This document shows positions 6,880 through 12,222 of a stretch of DNA of 12,222 bases, piece after piece (the stretch's first letter is position 1; every line of letters starts with the position of its first letter). This stretch comes from Candidatus Neomicrothrix sp. UBA881. GTDB taxonomy: Bacteria > Actinomycetota > Acidimicrobiia > Acidimicrobiales > MedAcidi-G1. The DNA lies in assembly GCA_002294285.1 (NCBI GenBank), contig DBFL01000002.1:840-13061 (forward strand), written 5' to 3'. The translations under genes were made by a program, and so were the position numbers. Below the pieces are notes generated by a model. That model ran no database searches, was not told the DNA's origin, and saw only the letters and a program-made list of their open reading frames with translations.

Positions 6880-7704
6880 GTGACCTCAATAGCGATAGTT
6901 AACCAAAAAGGTGGAGTTGGAAAAACTAGTGTTACTTTAGGTCTAGCTTCTTCTGCTGCTAGAAAAGGTTTGAAAACTCTGATAGTGGATTTAGATCCTC
7001 AGGGAAATGCGACTACCGGATTGGGTGTTTTTGAACCATCCAGAGGAGTAGTGAATATTTTAGAGGAAGAGATTGTTGGCGGGATTTCTGAGTTTTCAGA
7101 AATAGCTAACTGGCCGTCCAGTTGCGGGCAGGTGCCTTTCTTAGCAGCGTCGACACCTGATCTTTCTGTCTGCGAGCCACGACTAGCTACCGATCCTTTA
7201 GGCGCTCAAAACAGGTTGTCTCTTTCTCTCGAAGGTGCGAATTGGCCCTTAGTGATTGTTGATTGTCCACCTTCTTTGGGTCTATTAACGGTAAATGCAT
7301 TATTTGCAGTTGATTCAACTCTAGTAGTTACAGAACCAGGGGCTTGGTCGGTTGATGGTGTAGCGCGAATGATTCAAACGATTGAAAAGATTCAAACACG
7401 ACGAATTGATGCGAAACCCAAAATAGCTGGCATAGCGGTAAACCGGCTTGGAAGAACTCGTGATGATAGTTACTGGAATGAAAAACTTGAAGAGGCTTAT
7501 TCTGCTTACCAACTTCCAAAAATTCATTTACGTACAGCTTTGGCTGAGGCTTCAGCTCAGTCTTTGCCGATACATGGCTTAGGTAATCGGCCAGGCGCAG
7601 CAGAAGCTGCAGCGGAATTTGATCAACTTTTGACTCTTCTACTGGAAGGTGAGTATTCTGTGAGCAATTCAGAAGAGGAGGAACGTTCAGATGGCAACTT
7701 ATGA
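6880..7704 (+). CDS. Orphan ParA-family (MinD/ParA) ATPase
   Basis: This is a 274-residue ParA-type P-loop ATPase. The deviant Walker A motif is K-G-G-V-G-K-T-S at 10-17, with the signature lysine Lys10. Walker A' is V-D-L-D-P-Q-G-N at 36-43 and Walker B is V-I-V-D-C-P-P-S at 125-132. Such ATPases dimerise on ATP, bind DNA non-specifically and position chromosomes, plasmids or protein complexes using a partner that stimulates hydrolysis. No N-terminal helix-turn-helix is present, so it is a short (chromosomal, soj-like or orphan) type. No ParB gene or parS-like repeat is visible. Its tail (about 262-274) is acidic and overlaps the next gene, a small membrane protein, by 14 bases, suggesting that protein as partner. 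The start is GTG at 6880; V-N-Q-K-G-G follows at once. Confidence 0.88.
   Translation: MTSIAIVNQKGGVGKTSVTLGLASSAARKGLKTLIVDLDPQGNATTGLGVFEPSRGVVNILEEEIVGGISEFSEIANWPSSCGQVPFLAASTPDLSVCEPRLATDPLGAQNRLSLSLEGANWPLVIVDCPPSLGLLTVNALFAVDSTLVVTEPGAWSVDGVARMIQTIEKIQTRRIDAKPKIAGIAVNRLGRTRDDSYWNEKLEEAYSAYQLPKIHLRTALAEASAQSLPIHGLGNRPGAAEAAAEFDQLLTLLLEGEYSVSNSEEEERSDGNL
7675..7682 (+). promoter_or_regulatory. Strong ribosome binding site inside the end of the ParA-type gene
   Basis: GAGGAGGA lies nine bases before the ATG at 7691 and contains the full AGGAGG anti-SD complement. It is the strongest such site in the window and confirms that the small membrane protein is translated, probably at a higher rate than its upstream partner. 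Confidence 0.75.
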
Positions 7705-8032
7705 TCCTGAAGCAGTACGTTCTCGTCCAACCGCACCGACGGTCAGCCCATTAGATGATTTACTTGACGGAGTGAGTCATGATACGGAAACGAGTGATTC
7801 TGAATTAAATGAGGAATCCACAAAAGATGTTCATGAAGAAAGTGATTTTGAAAACGATCAAAATAAGGAACTTTTTTCAAATAATGAGGATTTTAGACCT
7901 TTTGAGGTTCCTCCAGTTGAGAGTGTCGATGAGAGTGCAGACAGAGCAAATAGGTTGGGGGCATTAATAGCTACAGTGGCTTTATTTTGTTTGGCTCTTT
8001 TTTGGAGGAAACGAAAAAAAGCCAGTTCTTAG
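7691..8032 (+). CDS. Small acidic single-span membrane protein paired with the ParA-type ATPase
   Basis: I do not recognise a family in this 113-residue protein. Residues 1-21 hold Arg10, Arg12 and several prolines, followed by D-D-L-L-D. Residues 22-83 are strongly acidic (Asp, Glu, Ser, Asn) and look disordered. A single hydrophobic span covers about 89-105 (L-G-A-L-I-A-T-V-A-L-F-C-L-A-L-F-W), and the protein ends R-K-R-K-K-A-S-S, so it is tail-anchored with a basic C-terminus. It has no signal peptide. The gene begins inside the ParA-type gene behind a strong ribosome binding site, so it is a real gene and likely works with that ATPase. A short N-terminal segment with basic residues is how many ParA partners trigger hydrolysis, so a membrane-bound partner is plausible but unproven. 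Its stop overlaps the convergent nuclease stop by 4 bases. Confidence 0.7.
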   Translation: MATYDPEAVRSRPTAPTVSPLDDLLDGVSHDTETSDSELNEESTKDVHEESDFENDQNKELFSNNEDFRPFEVPPVESVDESADRANRLGALIATVALFCLALFWRKRKKASS

Positions 8033-8856
8033 ATTCCAAGTACTGCGCGGGCTGGAGCGTCGGGCTTTAGTCTTCCTGAATCGGCTCGTTCTCTTATATA
8101 TTTTATTCCATCTGGACAATGTTCGATGAATGAGCACCAGCCACAAAGAGGAGTAGTCGTAGTCTCGAATTTTTCACTGTCTAAAGCGTGCTTGAGCTTG
8201 TTCCATGTGTCAGACAAATCTGTTACTGCTTTTGCCATTAAATCTTCAGAAACATCAGTTTCGATAATCTGTGGAGACACTTCCCGATTTCCAAGGTACA
8301 TGAGTTTAGCTTTGGAGGGTTGTTCGCCTGTTTTCTCATTTACAGCGGCAGAATATAAAAGTACTTGGTCAATATTCTCATGACGGACTTTCCCAGTTTT
8401 ATAGTCAATTACCACTAGCCCATCTTCATCTCTATCTATTCGGTCAACGATTCCGTAGAAAGGTACTCCTGAAAGTGAAGTTGATAGTTTTTGTTCAGTT
8501 GCTTCGATTTCAACTTGTGAAGGATTTTCTAGTCGCCATAGTCCTTGGATTGCTTCCCATGCTTTCCAACGGAACTCTCTTTGAGAGTCCTCGTTGAGCT
8601 TAAGATTTTTGAAGTCTTTCCTGTCAGCGATTTTTGGCCAAATAGTGGCAGCGATTTCATTTGCTCTTGCTTCTGTCCGCAAAGAGGGCTCTTCTTTGCA
8701 TAGCTCCTCAAGTACCTCATGGGCAAAGGTGCCTACAAGAGCCGCTTCACCAGTAGGGTCAGGCAATTTGTCTATGTATTTGTGTTTCCAACGTCTCGGA
8801 CATTGCTTATAAACGGAAGCTGATGAGTAGGAAAAAGAGCGAGGAGTCTTAAACAT
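8029..8856 (-). CDS. RecB-family PD-(D/E)XK nuclease with probable 4Fe-4S cluster
   Basis: This 275-residue stand-alone nuclease resembles the nuclease domain of RecB/AddB and Cas4. It opens with S-Y-S-S-A-S-V-Y-K-Q-C-P-R-R-W, the usual family start. The catalytic elements are His46 (G-T-F-A-H-E), Asp138 (G-I-V-D-R-I-D), Asp151 and Lys153 (I-D-Y-K-T-G) and Gln164 (Q-V-L-L-Y). Cys19 with Cys238, Cys241 and Cys247 form the C-X(n)-C-X2-C-X5-C arrangement of the iron-sulfur-stapled members. A DNA exonuclease in repair is likely; no helicase domain is fused. The ATG shares its A with the parE stop (TGATG), and no Shine-Dalgarno sequence precedes it, so it is probably translated by reinitiation after parE. 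The C-terminal ~25 residues are basic and variable. Confidence 0.88.
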   Translation of the reverse strand: MFKTPRSFSYSSASVYKQCPRRWKHKYIDKLPDPTGEAALVGTFAHEVLEELCKEEPSLRTEARANEIAATIWPKIADRKDFKNLKLNEDSQREFRWKAWEAIQGLWRLENPSQVEIEATEQKLSTSLSGVPFYGIVDRIDRDEDGLVVIDYKTGKVRHENIDQVLLYSAAVNEKTGEQPSKAKLMYLGNREVSPQIIETDVSEDLMAKAVTDLSDTWNKLKHALDSEKFETTTTPLCGWCSFIEHCPDGIKYIRERADSGRLKPDAPARAVLGI

Positions 8857-10964
8857 CAGAAATCTAGAACTGATTGGTCTAGAAGGTTGCTATTTGCAAC
8901 CAAGTAATCTCGTCGTTTGCCGACGTCCGAACCCATTAATGTATCGAACATTTTTGCTGCTTTTTTCGCTGCGGCCACATCAGTCATTTTCATTTGACGC
9001 AAAATGCGTGTTTTAGGGTTCAGGGCGCATTCAGCTAGTTCATCTACATTCATCTCACCTAAACCTTTGAATCTATTCCATGTGATGTTTTCGGCTTTTC
9101 GACCACTTTTAGTTAGCTTCGCTGTTATTGCATCTCTTTCTTTTTCCGAGAAAGCTCTGTGTATTGTGTCGCCTATTCTTGTTGAAAATAGTGGAGGTTG
9201 AGCAGCGAACACGCGCCCTTCTTCAAGCATGGGCCGCATATATTTATGCATGAGCGTTAAGAGGAGACAGCGGATGTGGCTTCCGTCTACGTCGGCATCA
9301 CAGAGAATAATTATCCTTCCGTACCTTGCTGCTTCAATTTCAAATTGATCACCAGAACCTGCACCCACCGCTGTAAAGAGAGCTTGAGCTTCGGAGTTGT
9401 CCAAAACCTGCTTCAGAGATGATTTCTCGGCATTCACAACTTTTCCACGTAAAGGGAGAATCGCCATGTTCTCTGCATTTCTGCCAGCTTTTGCTGGTCC
9501 GGCAGCAGAGTCTCCTTCGACAATTATTAATTCAGAATCAGGCCCATGGACTCGGCAGTCAGCTAGTTTTTCAGGCATTCCTGTGGAGCCCATACTCGCA
9601 GCTCGCCTTTTCGTTTCAAGCAGTTGCTTTGAACTGACTCTGTTAATAATGGCGTTAGCCATTTTTTCTCTGAGTAGATTGATGTGTTTCTTAGGTCCAG
9701 CGCCATTAAACCAATCGGTCAAACCTTGTTTAACGATGTCATAGACTATTTTTTCGATTGCTGGTGTTCCAAGTTCTTGTTTTGTTTGACCCCTGAATTG
9801 AGGTTCAGGAAAGATTACTTTGATTGCTGCTACTAGTCCTTCTTGCACGTCTTCTTTGGTGGCACGGTTTTTGTTTTCCTTTGCAAGTTTTGCAAGTTTG
9901 CGGGTTTCTTTCAGAAGGATGTCATTGGTGGCGCGTGTCAGAGCTCTATCAAAACCTGTGATATGGGTTCCGCCTTGGGTCGTTGGAATAGTATTTACGA
10001 AAGATTGGATTGTGTTATCAAATCCATTCACCCATCGGATCGCTATTTCTACCTTGCATTCTCTTTCAACATCTTGCATCTTTCCGCCAACTGGCACTTT
10101 TTCAACGAAAGACTCAAAACCTGAAAGAGTAATGATCTCTGTCACATTTTCACCCATCGAAAGGTGATTGACTAAATCTGCAAGTCCACCTCTAGATACG
10201 AATTCAAAAGGCTTTGATGAGTTTCCACTTCTTTTATCAGTGGCTGTAACTTTTAACCCCGGCACAAGGAAACAAGAACGGGTTAAGCGATCGCATATTT
10301 CTTCGAAATCGATTTGTGCCTCATTATCAAAAATGTCTTGATCAGGCCAAAAGCGTATACGGGTCCCTGATTTAGTTGGACTTATCTTTTTTATCTTTTT
10401 TACCTGATGTCCTGGTTTGAAAGAGGAACCGTTAAAGGTTCCTGCAACTCTCGCTTTGAATCCGAGTTCATGAGTGCTACCCTCGCGGTCGACCTGTGCG
10501 ACTAGTTTTGATGACAAGGCATTAACTACTGATGCACCGACTCCATGCAACCCTCCGGACGCTCCGTATGCGCCACCGCCAAATTTTCCTCCTGCGTGGA
10601 GTTCAGTCAGGACAACTTCTAAAGCTGAGACTTTTTTGCCAGAATGTATATCGACTGGTATTCCGCGGCCATTATCAGATATTTCAACAGACCCATCACG
10701 ATGCAGTAGAACATCAAGACGGCTAGCAAAGCCCGCCGCAGCTTCATCGACCGCATTATCGATTAATTCCCAGACTAAGTGCATGAGACCCTGGCTTCCG
10801 GTGCCACCTATGTACATCCCAGGCCTTTTTCTAACTGCCTCGAGACCTTCTAAAGTCTGTATAGCGTCGGCATCGTAACCGTTTAAGTCGGTTTTTTTCT
10901 TTTTCGACGAAGCTACTTTTTTTGTATTAGAGGGTTTATTTTTTGTTTTTGCTGATGTAGTCAT
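8856..10964 (-). CDS. parE: DNA topoisomerase IV subunit B (ParE-type ATPase)
   Basis: This is the ATPase subunit of a type IIA topoisomerase that decatenates and relaxes DNA with ParC. The 702 residues comprise a Lys/Ser/Thr-rich tail (1-27), a GHKL ATPase domain with Glu66 and Asn70 (W-E-L-I-D-N), D-N-G-R-G-I-P at 97-103 and the ATP lid G-G-L-H-G-V-G-A-S at 137-145, a transducer domain with the ATP-contacting loop Q-T-K (393-395), and a TOPRIM domain with Glu484 (V-E-G-D-S-A) and Asp556/Asp558 (D-A-D-V-D-G-S-H). The C-terminal tail contains W-N-R-F-K-G-L-G-E-M-N. The Y-G-A-S-G-G-L-H-G-V-G-A-S stretch and R-G-K-V-V-N-A-E-K resemble streptomycete ParE more than GyrB. It follows parC by seven bases and overlaps the nuclease start. 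A GyrB identity is less likely given the ParC-like partner. Confidence 0.9.
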   Translation of the reverse strand: MTTSAKTKNKPSNTKKVASSKKKKTDLNGYDADAIQTLEGLEAVRKRPGMYIGGTGSQGLMHLVWELIDNAVDEAAAGFASRLDVLLHRDGSVEISDNGRGIPVDIHSGKKVSALEVVLTELHAGGKFGGGAYGASGGLHGVGASVVNALSSKLVAQVDREGSTHELGFKARVAGTFNGSSFKPGHQVKKIKKISPTKSGTRIRFWPDQDIFDNEAQIDFEEICDRLTRSCFLVPGLKVTATDKRSGNSSKPFEFVSRGGLADLVNHLSMGENVTEIITLSGFESFVEKVPVGGKMQDVERECKVEIAIRWVNGFDNTIQSFVNTIPTTQGGTHITGFDRALTRATNDILLKETRKLAKLAKENKNRATKEDVQEGLVAAIKVIFPEPQFRGQTKQELGTPAIEKIVYDIVKQGLTDWFNGAGPKKHINLLREKMANAIINRVSSKQLLETKRRAASMGSTGMPEKLADCRVHGPDSELIIVEGDSAAGPAKAGRNAENMAILPLRGKVVNAEKSSLKQVLDNSEAQALFTAVGAGSGDQFEIEAARYGRIIILCDADVDGSHIRCLLLTLMHKYMRPMLEEGRVFAAQPPLFSTRIGDTIHRAFSEKERDAITAKLTKSGRKAENITWNRFKGLGEMNVDELAECALNPKTRILRQMKMTDVAAAKKAAKMFDTLMGSDVGKRRDYLVANSNLLDQSVLDF

Positions 10965-10971
10965 ATGAATT

Positions 10972-12222
10972 TCACCATCTGCTAATTCCCAGAGTGAGAA
11001 TTTGCCGCTCAGTTTTAGTGCTTACAAGATCTCTGTTGCTTGGCTCAAGAAGGAACGTGACAGGATTAGGGTCAGCTTTTTTGGGGTCTTCATCTGTTGC
11101 CATCACTGCAAGAAGATTTGTTAGCGGTCCGATTTTAGCAACCGTAACTTTAGAATCTTCAGGAACTTTGGTTACGCGCACTCCCACTCCGTTACGGCCC
11201 CTTGACTCAAACTCTGATAGTGGAGTTACTTTGGCTGTTTGGTTGTTTAGTACAGTTGTAAGGAAGTCGTCTCCAAGTATTGTTTCTGCTGATACTACAA
11301 CGGATCCATTTTTCAATTTCATTCCCGCAATACCTGCAGCACCTCGACCCTGGATACTTACTGTAGAAACTGGCATGCGAAGGAATTGGCCATCTGATGT
11401 ACTTATTCCAAGGTCTGTTTTACCAGGTGAGCAAAATGCGCTTACTACACGGTCGCCTGATTTTAGCTTTATAACAGTTTTCGCATTCTGAGTTTTTTGC
11501 ACTTCTTCTGTTTCTAGACGTTTAACAACTCCTGTTTCTGTTACCAGTACGAGATGTTCTTTGGTTTTGCTCAAAATTGTATGAATAACTTCACCCTTGT
11601 TAGTGCCAAAAAGTTGAGAGGCGCTGCCCCCTCGTGTTCTTCCATCCGCCTCCACTAGTTCAGCAGCGAGAATATGAAGAGCTCTACCCTCAGAAGTGAT
11701 TGCAGTAACAGTTGAGGTTGTACTCGTAAGTAGCGAAGCGGTAATTATGTCATGTCTTCCAGGGTTTGCTTTTTTGGCACCATCGACCCCTAATCTCCCT
11801 ATTTGACCAGAAGATGAGAGAGTCACTACACAAGGTTCATCTTCTATATCTTCAGCTACTTCTGTTGTTTCAAACACAGGTAGATCATCGGAGCTAACTA
11901 TTTCAGTACGCCGTTCTCGTCCGAATTCCTGTACAACTTCATTTAACTCTTTGATAACAAGAGTTTTTTGACGTGTGTCTGATTTTAGAAGAGCATTGAA
12001 ACCCGCAATTGCTTTCTTTAGTTCTGCTTGTTCTTCTTCAAGTTTCCTTTTCTCAAGCGCAGTAAGACGTTTCAGTGGCATATCGAGTATGTGATCAGTT
12101 TGTATTTGTGTCAGTTTAAATTTTTTCATTAAAGCGCTACGAGCCTCAGCAGTATCTTCGGATTTCCGAATTATTGAGACAACTTCATCAATTGAATCAA
12201 GTGCAATTAGAAGCCCTTTTAC
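10972..12222 (-). CDS. parC: DNA topoisomerase IV subunit A (ParC), C-terminal part
   Basis: The frame is open to the window edge and encodes the last 416 residues, so the methionine at 12129 is internal and not a start. The first ~60 residues, with G-L-L-I-A-L-D-S-I-D-E-V-V and Q-T-D-H-I-L-D-M-P-L-K-R-L-T, are the end of the breakage-reunion domain that forms the lower dimer gate. Then comes a charged coiled coil (about 55-110) and an acidic linker. From about 130 onward lies a repeated beta-pinwheel DNA-wrapping domain with strands such as L-S-S-S-G-Q-I-G-R-L. The catalytic tyrosine is outside the window. No intact GyrA box (Q-R-R-G-G-K-G) is present; the nearest is G-R-T-R-G-G-S-A near 194-201, which favours ParC over GyrA. 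It lies seven bases upstream of parE, in one operon. Confidence 0.88.
   Translation of the reverse strand, partial: VKGLLIALDSIDEVVSIIRKSEDTAEARSALMKKFKLTQIQTDHILDMPLKRLTALEKRKLEEEQAELKKAIAGFNALLKSDTRQKTLVIKELNEVVQEFGRERRTEIVSSDDLPVFETTEVAEDIEDEPCVVTLSSSGQIGRLGVDGAKKANPGRHDIITASLLTSTTSTVTAITSEGRALHILAAELVEADGRTRGGSASQLFGTNKGEVIHTILSKTKEHLVLVTETGVVKRLETEEVQKTQNAKTVIKLKSGDRVVSAFCSPGKTDLGISTSDGQFLRMPVSTVSIQGRGAAGIAGMKLKNGSVVVSAETILGDDFLTTVLNNQTAKVTPLSEFESRGRNGVGVRVTKVPEDSKVTVAKIGPLTNLLAVMATDEDPKKADPNPVTFLLEPSNRDLVSTKTERQILTLGISRW

Noticed and set aside
6880..7704. Plasmid or chromosome ParAB segregation locus
   Set aside because: No ParB-like gene, helix-turn-helix partner or repeated parS-like sites are present; the neighbour is a membrane protein.
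8029..8856. Cas4 nuclease of a CRISPR system
   Set aside because: The fold and iron-sulfur cysteines are shared with Cas4, but there are no cas genes or repeat arrays, and the gene is part of the topoisomerase IV operon.
10474..10878. 134-codon plus-strand open frame opposite parE
   Set aside because: It is antisense to the highly conserved ATPase domain of parE, has no ribosome binding site and no recognisable protein features; the same applies to the other open frames opposite parE and parC.
12127..12129. ATG that could be taken as the start of the parC-like gene
   Set aside because: The same frame continues upstream to the window edge with typical ParC/GyrA sequence (G-L-L-I-A-L-D-S-I-D-E-V), so the gene is truncated by the window.

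Overview
The window looks like chromosomal DNA from a streamlined, fairly low-GC actinobacterium, possibly a marine or freshwater acidimicrobial-type lineage. GC is about low-40s percent by sampling lines. The actinobacterial assignment rests on gene types: a methionine aminopeptidase with the proline-rich N-terminal extension of the mycobacterial MetAP1c type, a ParE-type topoisomerase subunit close to streptomycete ParE, a single-domain MaoC hydratase of the Rv0130 type, and a ChsH2/ChsH1/Ltp2-like set known from actinobacterial steroid degradation. The lineage placement is inference. Genes are packed tightly, with 4-bp overlaps and almost no intergenic DNA. No RNA gene, CRISPR array, insertion sequence or prophage was seen, and no gene-free stretch exceeds about 110 bp.

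Layout from left to right. At 1-59 is the 5' end of a minus-strand gene, probably a cation diffusion facilitator transporter, divergent from a plus-strand pair: a MaoC hydratase (172-624) and methionine aminopeptidase (about 645-1580). Converging on this pair is a minus-strand block read right to left: mutM (5993-6814), a three-domain MaoC/DUF35/MaoC protein (4428-5936), an Ltp2-like aldolase (3253-4431) and a secreted coiled-coil plus DUF3048 protein (1585-3201). Divergent from mutM is a plus-strand pair: an orphan ParA-type ATPase (6880-7704) and a small acidic single-span membrane protein (7691-8032). At the right, the minus-strand operon parC (partial, 10972-12222), parE (8856-10964) and a RecB-family PD-(D/E)XK nuclease (8029-8856) converges on that pair.

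The most notable unit is the hydratase-aldolase cassette. In mycobacteria ChsH2 (MaoC fold plus DUF35) and ChsH1 (MaoC) are separate proteins that hydrate a steroid side-chain enoyl-CoA, and Ltp2 binds the DUF35 domain to cleave the product. Here the two hydratase subunits are one polypeptide, followed with a 4-bp ATGA overlap by an Ltp2-like protein that lacks the thiolase cysteines and carries tyrosines at the oxyanion positions. Whether its substrate is a steroid is inferred. Two other pairs deserve attention: the ParA/membrane-protein pair, a candidate positioning module without ParB, and the stop-start coupling of a nuclease to topoisomerase IV.
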